43,905 nucleotides of DNA from CAYQQJ01 sp964419935 (GTDB taxonomy: Bacteria > Pseudomonadota > Gammaproteobacteria > Pseudomonadales > Cellvibrionaceae): NCBI GenBank assembly GCA_964419935.1, contig CAYQQJ010000026.1, positions 1-43,905 on the forward strand, in the 5' to 3' direction. Every line of letters begins with the position of its first letter. The stretch's first letter is position 1. This document shows positions 1 through 7,949 of the stretch, in pieces. A program made the position numbers and the translations under genes. The notes beneath the pieces were generated by a model, which was given only the letters and a program-made list of their open reading frames with translations, had not been told where the DNA came from and did no database searches.

Positions 1-605
1 TCCCGTCATTTTACCAAAGCCAGTATCCATGCGGGAGAATTTCAACAGCCTGTTAAGGAGAATGTTGGTTGGCCCCAGCTTCCTGCTAAATTCATTGACT
101 AGCTTCGAGCGGCGGTAATCGTACTGGCCCTTGGTGATATCCCCGCTCTTGTAGGTTTGATAGTTTGCGACCATATCGTCGAGCAGCGGGCTGTTGGCCT
201 TGAAGGTGCGGTCGATCATGCTTAATTGGGCGCTACCAGAGCCTAACAAGAGGTTTGATAAACCGGTAAACCCATCACGTTCGGCTTTGCTGTATGTTCG
301 CCAGTTGGAATTGAGTTGGGTGAACCAGGCCTGATCACCGGAAAAGTTGCCGTTACCGAAAGGGAAGCCTGCCGGGGCGGCGCAAAACCGTCTCGGGATA
401 TGCAGTTTCAGTAGTTGGTCCGGTGAAGGAGGTTCGGGTTCTTGACCTGTGGATTGGTTGCCTGAACTTGACGCACCAAATCCTGTTGCTGACTCGCAGT
501 GACAGGCCCATAGTATTGGCGAAGAATGCCACCCAAAGTGTTGCCGGGTTTGACGCGAACGACAATCGTGTCGAATTCAGTTTTTGCTGCACTGGATAAT
601 GTCAT
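1..605 (-). pseudogene. LysM-domain protein, frameshifted and cut by the window edge
   Basis: The start is the ATG at 605, with a GGCAGGA-like ribosome site. The first ~60 codons read as a LysM peptidoglycan-binding domain (VVRVKPGNTLGGILRQYYG, then NPQVKNPNLL) and then hit a stop near 411. One base out of phase (-1), an uninterrupted frame continues from about position 425 to the left edge. It starts with PDQLLKLHIP, which is exactly how a LysM repeat normally ends, and goes on with FGNGNFSGDQAWFTQLNSNW. Restoring one C in the CCGG around 420-424 joins both parts. I infer a single-base deletion, either a real mutation or a sequencing error. The C-terminal part is outside the window and its function is not recognisable. 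It reads away from fliC and is probably not part of the flagellar operon. Confidence 0.6.
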
Positions 606-740
606 CGTGAGCGTCCTGCCTCGTTGGTTATTTTGACGGCGCTATGTTCTATATAGCCAACTTCAGTGTCAAGACTGTCATCAAGACCTTGAGAGGCTAA
701 TCACAGCATCAACCGTTTTTGAGGTACCGGGTCAGGTTAA

Positions 741-990
741 TACTCAAGTTTTGGGGTCCGCGGCAACTTTTTTCATAACCAAGCAGGTAAAAAGGCAACA
801 GGTGGATACGCCACAGTGGTGATGCAGGGGGAGAGTTTCTAAAACCGTCACAAGAGGGACCTTGTGCCGGAGCCTACAGGGACGTATTTACGGCGATTTT
901 AGGAACTCTCCCCCTGTAGCACCACACTTTGCTTACGAAGTGCTTAACTTCAGCACCTAATATGCTGTAATCCAACTCCAAAACTTGAGC
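741..990 (+). repeat. Palindromic element copy 1, nested arms, AGGGAC hairpins
   Basis: This lies in the 672-base gap between the LysM gene and the fliC 3' end. An outer inverted repeat (CTCAAGTTTTGGGGT at 743-757 against 975-989, 14 of 15 paired) encloses a second one (825-844 against 897-916, 19 of 20 paired, extendable to about 816-925). Inside are two hairpins: CACAAG/CTTGTG at 849-866 and TAC/GTA at 875-886. Each has the loop AGGGAC. The centre then reads TTTACGGCG. The core lies on the plus strand, antisense to both neighbouring genes. It belongs with the copies at 11910, 25468, 25598, 27397 and 43833. Confidence 0.8.
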
Positions 991-1014
991 TAATATGATC
1001 TTTCCCGTTCGCTC

Positions 1015-1036
1015 TGGTGGGCCGTGCCCACCCTAC
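1015..1036. repeat. GTAGGGTGGGC-type repeat, half copy
   Basis: GGTGGGCCGTGCCCACC is a near palindrome followed by CTAC. It matches the right arm of the repeat at 3281-3376, which lies on the other side of fliC. No gene is associated with it. Confidence 0.6.
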
Positions 1037-1105
1037 CCGCTGATCATCATTTAACCATCCATCGCAATTATACGGCGACCTTGTGCGTAGACCAGCCTGT
1101 AACGG

Positions 1106-1135
1106 CGGAAGGCGCTTAGGCTTTTTCGCCCTACG
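1106..1135. repeat. Interspersed 30-bp repeat, copy 1
   Basis: This 30-base stretch (CGGAAGGCGCTTAGGCTTTT and on to CCCTACG) is the reverse complement of 3517-3546, with two differences. The two copies therefore flank fliC in inverted orientation. Nothing else is seen between 1036 and 1238. Confidence 0.65.
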
Positions 1136-1238
1136 AGGAATTAGATCGAGTGAAAGACGCCAAAACGGCTATAACATGAGCCAAAAACAAAAAAAAAGCC
1201 CACAGCGTCTCCGCCATAGGCCCCAAAAGGTTTTGAAC

Positions 1239-1277
1239 TTAGCTTGTGGCTTGCAGCTTGAAGCTTATGGCTTCAAC
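1239..1277. repeat. AGCTTG-rich repeat directly 3' of fliC
   Basis: The motif TAGCTTGTGGCTTGCAGCTT and its continuation TGAAGCTTATGGCTTC end at the fliC stop codon. Related copies sit directly downstream of flgF (10690-10721) and cheR (15224-15310). It contains short self-complementary parts (AAGCTT, GAAGC/GCTTC) but is not a convincing intrinsic terminator. Confidence 0.65.
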
Positions 1278-2969
1278 CTACCCCTGCAACAACTGCAGCA
1301 CTTGCTGCGGCAACGCATTGGCTTGGGCCAGCATGGCCTGGCTTGCCTGCTGCAATACCTGGGCGCGGCTTAACTGTGCGGTTTCAGCAGCGAAGTCGGC
1401 ATCCATAATGCGTGACCGGGCAGCGGAGGTGTTCTCGGATACGACCATCAGATTGTTGATGGTGAAGTCAAGGCGGTTGTTTGCCGCACCCATATCTGAC
1501 CGAGTGGCACTGATGCTTTCCAGAGCAACATCAATGGTTGCGATTGCCGCTTGAGCACCTTCAGCTGTGGAGATGTCGATAGTCGATATGGTATTTCCGA
1601 TGAACTCGTTGCTGTTGGTGGCTTGGAGTCCTGTGGTGGTAGCGGCTGCCGTGCTTGTGTAAGCAATGGACACTTCTTCCTTACTCTGCAACGTTATGAT
1701 ACCTGCGGCGTTGGTTGCAAACACGCCAGTTTCAGCCGCCACCGCGTTGATTGCTGCTTCCAATTCGATTGCAGTTGTCGCGCCGTCAATCTCAACGCCA
1801 TTGATGAGCATGTCACCGGCAAGAAGAGGATTGGTATAGTCACCAACGACCCCCGTCAACGTGTCGTTAGTTCTTGCATCAAGGCCTAACAAGGCGGCAT
1901 CAGCGGCGGCGTAGCCCACTGTGATGTCATCACCGTTATCGGGATTGGTGTCGTTAAGAATAAGGCTTGCGTTGGCCGTTGCAATAGTACCAGTTGCGCC
2001 AGCTGCGCCAGTCCCTGCAAGCGTAACCTCCAGGCGTTGAGCATTTTGACTTCCGAGAACCAACTTGCCGTCGTCATCAATAGTGGCTTTGATGGCGCCC
2101 TCAGTCTGCGTGGTAATTTTTTCAGCCAGCTCAAGCAGCGTGTTGGTGCCAGTGATAACGAAGCCTTCTGATGTTCCGTCGTTGCGAATCAACGAAAGAC
2201 TCACGGAATCCCCTGCTCCCAGAACACCTGTTCCGACACCTGCTGCCTTCACTTCCACCATCGTTGAGGCTTTGACGCCTTGAACATTTTCATTGATCAG
2301 CTCAAGAAACTCATCCATGTTAGTGGCGCCGTTGAGATCAGCCTGCAAAAGCACTTGCCCGTTGATGGTGACATCTCCAGCAAAGCCCAGACCGGGAGGG
2401 GTGCCTGCCGGATCAAAAGTATCACTCATCCCGGTACCGGTCACATCCCCACGGATACCACCCAATGAGTCACTGTCCATCGAGCCGATACTAACCTTGA
2501 TAGTCTGATTGGCCTGCGAACCCACTTGCAACAACATATCGCCCAGACTGCCATCGAGTAACGGCTGGCCGTTAAAGGTGGTGCTTTCGGCAATGCGGTC
2601 CAGCTCTTCTTTCAATTGCTGAACTTCACGGTCCAGGTTCGCGCGGTCCGCCGGTGAATAAATACCGTTGGCCGACTGGATGGACAGTTCGCGCATACGC
2701 TGAAGAATGTTGGTTGTTTCATCCAATGCGCCTTCAGCGGTTTGAATCAGTGAAATACCGTCGTTGGCGTTGCGGATGGCTTGATCCAGACCTCGCACCT
2801 GAGACGTCATGCGGTTGCTGATGGCAAGACCGGCGGCATCATCCGCTGCGGTATTGATTCGCTTACCGGAAGACAATCGCTCCATGGCGGTTGCCAATTC
2901 ATTTCCGGAATTGACCAACTGTCGCTGTGCGTTCAACGACGAGATATTGCTGTTAATGACTAAAGGCAT
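1278..2969 (-). CDS. fliC: Flagellin
   Basis: Flagellin is the filament subunit exported through the flagellar type III system. The 563-residue product has the conserved N-terminal D0/D1 region (MPLVINSNISSLNAQRQL, LSSGKRINTAADDAAGLAIS, residues 1 to ~170) and C-terminal D1/D0 region (SATRSDMGAANNRL to PQQVLQLLQG, from about residue 480). The middle ~300 residues are variable, Ala/Thr/Gly-rich surface domain, which explains the length above a ~280-residue minimal flagellin. An AGGAG lies 6 bases before the ATG. The leader is about 130 bases from a good sigma-54 promoter at 3108-3124. It is last in the flagellar cluster, after flgL, separated by a ~680-base repeat-filled gap, so it is probably transcribed alone. 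Confidence 0.97.
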   Translation of the reverse strand: MPLVINSNISSLNAQRQLVNSGNELATAMERLSSGKRINTAADDAAGLAISNRMTSQVRGLDQAIRNANDGISLIQTAEGALDETTNILQRMRELSIQSANGIYSPADRANLDREVQQLKEELDRIAESTTFNGQPLLDGSLGDMLLQVGSQANQTIKVSIGSMDSDSLGGIRGDVTGTGMSDTFDPAGTPPGLGFAGDVTINGQVLLQADLNGATNMDEFLELINENVQGVKASTMVEVKAAGVGTGVLGAGDSVSLSLIRNDGTSEGFVITGTNTLLELAEKITTQTEGAIKATIDDDGKLVLGSQNAQRLEVTLAGTGAAGATGTIATANASLILNDTNPDNGDDITVGYAAADAALLGLDARTNDTLTGVVGDYTNPLLAGDMLINGVEIDGATTAIELEAAINAVAAETGVFATNAAGIITLQSKEEVSIAYTSTAAATTTGLQATNSNEFIGNTISTIDISTAEGAQAAIATIDVALESISATRSDMGAANNRLDFTINNLMVVSENTSAARSRIMDADFAAETAQLSRAQVLQQASQAMLAQANALPQQVLQLLQG

Positions 2970-3107
2970 AATCTTCTCCTATGACCTAATCGCTACCCTG
3001 TAAAATCTCGCGGGTTGCTATGAGCTGTGTGGCAACTCTACGTCGACAAACACACGTTAAATTTTTCCGTTTTAAAAACGGGGTTACTTCTTTCTCTACG
3101 TATCCAT

Positions 3108-3124
3108 AGCAATCGGTGTGCCAA
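3108..3124 (-). promoter_or_regulatory. Sigma-54 (RpoN) promoter of fliC
   Basis: Minus strand TTGGCAC-ACCGA-TTGCT has the required GG-N10-GC spacing of the -24/-12 elements. The predicted start is near 3097, about 130 bases ahead of the fliC ATG. No sigma-28 site with correct spacing was found: a TAAAG and a CCGAT exist nearby but are about 5 bases too far apart. Confidence 0.7.
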
Positions 3125-3280
3125 TTCGCCAAAACCCTTTATTTTCAGTCCATTGCGATGTTTTTCGTTTAACGTTACAAACGTTATTTTTGAAAAGCGG
3201 CAAGAATCTGCAGGGTAAAATGGACAGGGTTTGCCGGTTTTTTTGGTAATGGGTGAACAGTGAACAGCTTATGCGATTCG

Positions 3281-3376
3281 CCGTAGGGTGGGCTCAAAAC
3301 GACGGAAGGGAGTTTGATTTAGCGCAGGATTTTTTTGCACCCAGAACGTTTTTGGTGGGCGGTGCCCACCCTACGG
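3281..3376. repeat. Inverted GTAGGGTGGGC repeat
   Basis: CCGTAGGGTGGGC (3281-3293) pairs perfectly with GCCCACCCTACGG (3364-3376). A smaller palindrome GGTGGGCGGTGCCCACC (3354-3370) overlaps the right arm. This is a small interspersed element upstream of the fliC promoter and explains the spurious open frame crossing it. Confidence 0.7.
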
Positions 3377-3430
3377 GTGACAGCTTGTTGTTTTTTGATG
3401 ATGAGGTGAGTGTTTACGTATATCAAGTTA

Positions 3431-3602
3431 CGTCGGATGGCGATATTCGCGGGGCTCATATCTTATCCGACCTACAGTATTTTTCGGTTTACGGTTTACC
3501 GTTTACCAGATACAGCCGTAGGTCGAAAAAGCCTAAACGCCTTCCGACATTGTGACGTCGGATGGCGGCATTCGCGGGGCTCATGTCTTATTCGATCTAC
3601 GG
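3431..3602. repeat. 47-bp direct repeat around an interspersed repeat
   Basis: 3431-3477 and 3556-3602 are imperfect direct copies starting CGTCGGATGGCG and containing ATTCGCGGGGCTCAT and CTAC near the end. Between them are a GGTTTAC microsatellite (~3484-3507) and, at 3517-3546, the inverted partner of 1106-1135. The region between fliC and flgL is therefore entirely repeat-derived. Confidence 0.7.
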
Positions 3603-3611
3603 GCGTTGAGA

Positions 3612-3640
3612 CTTTTCCCTTTTCCCTTTTCCCTTTTACC
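3612..3640. repeat. Heptamer tandem repeat (TTTTCCC)n
   Basis: TTTTCCC is repeated three times plus a partial unit, ending about 10 bases from the flgL stop codon. The same heptamer, as AAAAGGG on the plus strand, occurs at 15203-15225 next to cheR. Confidence 0.75.
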
Positions 3641-3650
3641 TAATCCGTAT

Positions 3651-4892
3651 CTACAACAAACTAAACAACGTCAACTGAGAAACGCGGATGAATGATTGCT
3701 GGCTGGCCTGCAGAACCATGGATTGGGCGGCGAGGCGTGTAGTGGCTTCGGCGTAGTCGAGTGCTTCAATGTCACCGAGGACTTCTGTGGTGACCACTTT
3801 TGTGTCCAGGTGCATCATGTGCGTGGATTCCAGTGTGTTGATTCTTGCACCGATGCTGGTCACCGTTTCTGACACGCTGGATTGGATGTTCTCCAAATTC
3901 TTGAGCGTTGTGGCTACTATGTTGGCAATGTTCTCCTTGGATTCCGGCGTACCGTCAAAGGACTTCATGGCGTCACTGAAGCGGGCCAGCGTGGTGAGTG
4001 GGTCCTGCTTTTCCGATGACTCGATCATGAACTGATCCCCATCACTGGGCGTACCCATGATGCGAACGCTGGTGCCGTTAATTTCTATTTCTTCGCCGGG
4101 CATGTAGGACTGATTCGCCAGTGGCCCGTTCTCGCCAACAATTGTGGCGCCATCGGACTCTCGTGTTGCGGTATAACTATAGTTAGTGCCATCGAAATTT
4201 ACGGTGAGTACAATATCGTCCGGGTAGAACGCATCATAGGCGTCCTGGTCGACAACCTGGCCGACGCTGATGGTGGCAGCCGAAGTGTTGGTAACGCCAC
4301 TGAACGTATTGAACGTCTTTTCCGCACTCGCGGTATTCATGAAAATATCTTTACCGGAATCCGACGCAGCGACGGTGGTGTTGTTCGCCACCTTGATGAA
4401 TTGCTGGCCGCTGTCACCACGGTATTCAAAGCCGCTGTGTGCATCCCCCACAAAGGGTTCGTCTTTGCTTTTGAAGCCGCCAAAAATATAGTCGCCGTTC
4501 GAGTTCTGGCTGTTCATCAAATTCTGCAATTCATCCAATCGGCTATCCACCTCCTGGGCCAAAGCGGTATATTGGCTCGTCGTGAGCGTGGCGGTGTTGC
4601 CGCCTCGCACCGCCAATTCCTGCATACGGGTCATCAACTGGTTGACGTTACTGAGAATAGTCTCTTCCAGAACCAGATTATTCTTGGCAATATCAATATT
4701 CTTGTTGTACTGCTCAATGCTTGCCAGCTCGCCATTGAGCTGCATAATTTTAGTCGCCGCCACAGGATCGTCCGCGGCAGTCATTACGCGCTTGCCGCTG
4801 GACATTTGCTCCTGGGTCTGGGCAACGGCCTGGCTGGCATTGGCCATGCTTTTGTTGGCGATGTTGAAAATCTGCATTGATGAGATACGCAT
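3651..4892 (-). CDS. flgL: Flagellar hook-filament junction protein FlgL (HAP3)
   Basis: FlgL forms the second junction ring between hook and flagellin filament. It is 413 residues long. The flagellin-like N-terminus (MRISSMQIFNIANKSMANASQAV, SSGKRVMTAADDPVAATKIM) and the C-terminal helix (ATTRLAAQSMVLQASQQSF) are the conserved D0/D1 parts. The middle carries a Thr/Asp-rich domain. The ATG has AGGA at good spacing. It follows flgK with a 45-base gap in the flgF-to-flgL transcription unit and is the last gene before the repeat-filled region. Confidence 0.95.
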   Translation of the reverse strand: MRISSMQIFNIANKSMANASQAVAQTQEQMSSGKRVMTAADDPVAATKIMQLNGELASIEQYNKNIDIAKNNLVLEETILSNVNQLMTRMQELAVRGGNTATLTTSQYTALAQEVDSRLDELQNLMNSQNSNGDYIFGGFKSKDEPFVGDAHSGFEYRGDSGQQFIKVANNTTVAASDSGKDIFMNTASAEKTFNTFSGVTNTSAATISVGQVVDQDAYDAFYPDDIVLTVNFDGTNYSYTATRESDGATIVGENGPLANQSYMPGEEIEINGTSVRIMGTPSDGDQFMIESSEKQDPLTTLARFSDAMKSFDGTPESKENIANIVATTLKNLENIQSSVSETVTSIGARINTLESTHMMHLDTKVVTTEVLGDIEALDYAEATTRLAAQSMVLQASQQSFIRVSQLTLFSLL

Positions 4893-4937
4893 AACGTGTC
4901 CTGCTATTCGGTTTCAGCTGCGGTTCATGTCAGGCTA

Positions 4938-6902
4938 TTACAGCGAGCTGATCAACTGGTCAAAAATATCCCTTGCGACTGAAATCACCTGAGCATTGGC
5001 GGAAAACATTTGTTCAAAGCGGATAAGGTTTGCCGCCTCTTCATCCAGGTTGACGCCGGAGATAGACTCCCGCAACTGAAGAGTCTGGTTCATTACATGC
5101 TCAGCCGCATTCAAATTGATTTGGTTTGAACTGGTCTGAATGCCGATTTCTTCCACCAGCGCACCGTAACCTTCTGCGAAACTGGCGACACCGTTGATAG
5201 TTGCTGCAGCTTCCAAATTCACCAGAGCCAGTCCGTTGCGGTTATCGGACGCGGCATCCTGATTGAAATCAATGGTGAAGGTGTCCCCCGCTTTCGGAGC
5301 ACCACTGATAGACACATTGATTCCCGTGTAGGGAGCGGCGGTGGTATCGAATAAGCTGTTCGTGGACCCAGGTACAAAGTTCGCCCCTGGTGGCAATGCC
5401 AAGGCAACGGGGTTGGCCGGGTCGGAATAGTCGATAATTTCGTATTCGTTATCCGCAGTGAAACGCACAACCAGCGGCATTGGTACGGTGCTGAAATCGT
5501 CAAAATCCGATACATCACCTGTGCTGATCCGACCGGTACCGGTGTTGCCGATATCCGCATCCGTAAGGATCGGGCTGGCGAAGGCGATGGCTTCCGGGTC
5601 ACTAATAACCGAAGTGAAATCCCGCGCACCGTAAGTGACTGGTTGTAGCAAAAAGCTGTCACCATCAGCAAAACTACCACTGTCGAATGCCAGCTCCAGC
5701 CCGTCAAAGTTCACAGTAGCGGGCATTGTGGCAGGCAACGTGTCGGTGACAACCACGGTGTTATCCGACAGTCGCGTAATCTGGTAAGAGGTTCCATCCA
5801 TGGTAATTCGGTAATCAGAAGCCTGTATCTGCGAGCTGTCGCTGATATTGAGCGCTAGCTGACCGGTACCGGTGTTTCTCGCGCTGGCAGACACTCGCTG
5901 AGCCGCGATATCCGCGTCGTTGACGTCGTAAAAGAAGTTGCCGCCAAAGGTGTTATCCAGGTTGACGCCCTGTTGGTGAACCTGATTGAAAGTGTCGGCC
6001 ATCACTACCGCTACACGGCCAAACTCTTGGAACGCGTTAGCAAGGGGGCCGTCGCGAAAACTGATCAACCCGCCCAGTTCACCGCCGTCAATGGAGCTTG
6101 TAATAACCTGCGGTGGACGCCCCGATATCACAACGTCGCTTTTGCTCGGATCAATCGCGTTATCGGCGATATCCAGTTGCCGCACCTGATTACCGATTAC
6201 CAGTGCCTGGCCTTTGCCGACCATAACGTTAACCTGGCCGTCGCTCTGTTGCAGGGTGCGGATGTTCACCAACTCGGAAAGCTGGCGCAGCGTCTCGTCG
6301 CGTTGATCGAGCAAGTCGTTAGGGTTGGAGCCAGTACCGAACGCCTCCGATATTTTTTGATTGAGTTCACCGATGCTGACGGTCAGCGAGTTTATCTGGC
6401 TGACAGCGACCTCCATGGTGCCGTCAATACTGTTGCCGATGGCTTCGAACTGACTGTGTAATGTGTTGAAGCGGTCGGCCAGGTTCTCCGCTTCGCTCAC
6501 AATCAACTGACGTGCGGGAATGGAGGTCGGATCATCCGAGCCATTCTGAATAGCAGCAAAAAAGGAGGCCAAGCCGCCGGATAATCCTGTGGATGCATCG
6601 GCAAGCAGCCCATTTAACCGGTTTGCGTGGGTTTGAAAGGCGTCCAAGCCCGCATAAAGCGAACTGTCGGTGCGGGTCTGTTGCGTCACAAACTCGTCGA
6701 CCATACGGTTAATGGCATCCACCGATACACCGTTGCCAATAAAACCCGCGCCAGTCTGCGTGGCCGGGTTGGTCACACCGTTGACAGACTGGCGGCTATA
6801 GCCGGCAACACCAGCGTTGGCAATATTGTGGCCCGTAGTGCTCAGCGCCGTTTGGCTATAACGCAAACCACTGATGCTGATACCGAGAAGATCGCTTGCC
6901 AT
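4938..6902 (-). CDS. flgK: Flagellar hook-associated protein 1 FlgK
   Basis: FlgK forms the first hook-filament junction ring on the distal end of the hook. The start (MASDLLGISISGLRYSQTALSTTGHNIANAGVAGYSRQ) is the rod/hook-family N-terminal signature, with the TTGHNIANAxxxGYSRQ motif. The C-terminus (ESISGVNLDEEAANLIRFEQMFSANAQVI) is the matching coiled-coil end. At 654 residues it is longer than enterobacterial FlgK (about 550), the extra length being in the Asp/Thr-rich middle. It lies 15 bases after flgJ and is almost certainly cotranscribed. Confidence 0.96.
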   Translation of the reverse strand: MASDLLGISISGLRYSQTALSTTGHNIANAGVAGYSRQSVNGVTNPATQTGAGFIGNGVSVDAINRMVDEFVTQQTRTDSSLYAGLDAFQTHANRLNGLLADASTGLSGGLASFFAAIQNGSDDPTSIPARQLIVSEAENLADRFNTLHSQFEAIGNSIDGTMEVAVSQINSLTVSIGELNQKISEAFGTGSNPNDLLDQRDETLRQLSELVNIRTLQQSDGQVNVMVGKGQALVIGNQVRQLDIADNAIDPSKSDVVISGRPPQVITSSIDGGELGGLISFRDGPLANAFQEFGRVAVVMADTFNQVHQQGVNLDNTFGGNFFYDVNDADIAAQRVSASARNTGTGQLALNISDSSQIQASDYRITMDGTSYQITRLSDNTVVVTDTLPATMPATVNFDGLELAFDSGSFADGDSFLLQPVTYGARDFTSVISDPEAIAFASPILTDADIGNTGTGRISTGDVSDFDDFSTVPMPLVVRFTADNEYEIIDYSDPANPVALALPPGANFVPGSTNSLFDTTAAPYTGINVSISGAPKAGDTFTIDFNQDAASDNRNGLALVNLEAAATINGVASFAEGYGALVEEIGIQTSSNQINLNAAEHVMNQTLQLRESISGVNLDEEAANLIRFEQMFSANAQVISVARDIFDQLISSL

Positions 6903-6917
6903 GATATATTTCTCTGT

Positions 6918-7949
6918 TTAGCCCTGGTGTTTCTGGGCGCCGGATGCGACTTGCATCATGGGTGTTATTGTTGAACCGCCACCGGCGTTACTGTCTACAA
7001 TGTCTCGATAAACCGACATGACTTTTTTTGCGTAATCAGGATCAGTGGCATAGCCCGCCTGATGCAGTGACTGAACAAAATCCTGTGCATCTGTGGCGCT
7101 GCGTAGCGCGTCGGCATAACGCGGGCTGTTTTGCACCAGCGCGACGAAATCGTCGAAGCTGTCTGCCACGCTGTCATACTTCTTGAACTGAGATTGTTCG
7201 CGAATGGCAACACCATCGCGATATTCCACCGCCTGAACCGCGACGCTGTTGCCCTGCCACCCGCTGTTGGCCTTGATGTTAAACAGGTTATGGCTGCTGC
7301 CATTGGCATCGGCGAGCACGTACTTTCCCCACCCGGTTTCAAGAGCCGCCTGGGCTACCAGTACATTGGCATCGGCCCCCAATTTTTTAGCCGCTATACG
7401 CGCGTGAGGTAGCAGTTGCTCCACAAAATCCGCTGGCGTTTCAGCAAGGGGCGCCCGCTGAGTGGCTGTCGTATCCATTGTGGGTTTCATGCTACCGGCA
7501 TGTGCGCCTGATGTTGCATTGGCGTTACCACTGTTAACCTGACGCAATCGACGCAACACATCAAAGGACGCGGAATTCGTATTGAGGCCTGCACCTGACT
7601 CGCTAACAGAGCGACCATAATTGCCGCTCATTTGCCGATATAAACTTTCTGCTAATCCGGTTCCTTTACCGTGTGCGATATTCAGCGTTAACTGATTGTC
7701 GTACATATCCCGGGCGATGTTGGACTCATTGCTGTTAAACAGGCTGTCTTGTTCGAACACCGCATTGGCGTTGCGCATATTTTTCAGCAGCAAACTCAAA
7801 AACATGGACTCGAACTGCTCGGCAACCTGTTTGAGCGCTTCATCTTTGTCTTTGTTGTTACGCAGACGTTGCAGGCCTTGCAGATCCGTATAGACATCCG
7901 GAACCGATGCAGCAGAATTTATTCCGCTTGTGAAACCTGAGCTAGTCAT
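6918..7949 (-). CDS. flgJ: Flagellar rod-capping protein / peptidoglycan hydrolase FlgJ
   Basis: FlgJ caps the growing rod and opens the peptidoglycan for it. The N-terminal rod-binding domain (about residues 35-110) includes VAEQFESMFLSLLLKNMRNA. A Ser/Ala-rich linker leads to a C-terminal glucosaminidase domain from about residue 175, with VLVAQAALETGWGKYV supplying the likely catalytic Glu, then NLFNIKA and YATDPDYAKKV. The 343 residues match the two-domain form of gammaproteobacteria. Its ATG overlaps the flgI TAA by one base (TAATG on the minus strand), indicating translational coupling. Confidence 0.96.
   Translation of the reverse strand: MTSSGFTSGINSAASVPDVYTDLQGLQRLRNNKDKDEALKQVAEQFESMFLSLLLKNMRNANAVFEQDSLFNSNESNIARDMYDNQLTLNIAHGKGTGLAESLYRQMSGNYGRSVSESGAGLNTNSASFDVLRRLRQVNSGNANATSGAHAGSMKPTMDTTATQRAPLAETPADFVEQLLPHARIAAKKLGADANVLVAQAALETGWGKYVLADANGSSHNLFNIKANSGWQGNSVAVQAVEYRDGVAIREQSQFKKYDSVADSFDDFVALVQNSPRYADALRSATDAQDFVQSLHQAGYATDPDYAKKVMSVYRDIVDSNAGGGSTITPMMQVASGAQKHQG

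Noticed and set aside
3100..3160. Sigma-28 promoter for fliC (TAAAG ... CCGATT)
   Set aside because: The distance between the two boxes is about 5 bases longer than FliA allows; the sigma-54 match is far better.
3253..3555. 100-codon plus-strand open frame upstream of fliC
   Set aside because: It is built from the GTAGGGTGGGC and GTCGGATGGCG repeats (VGWAQND / VGGAHPT), has no protein family features and lies in a repeat patch.
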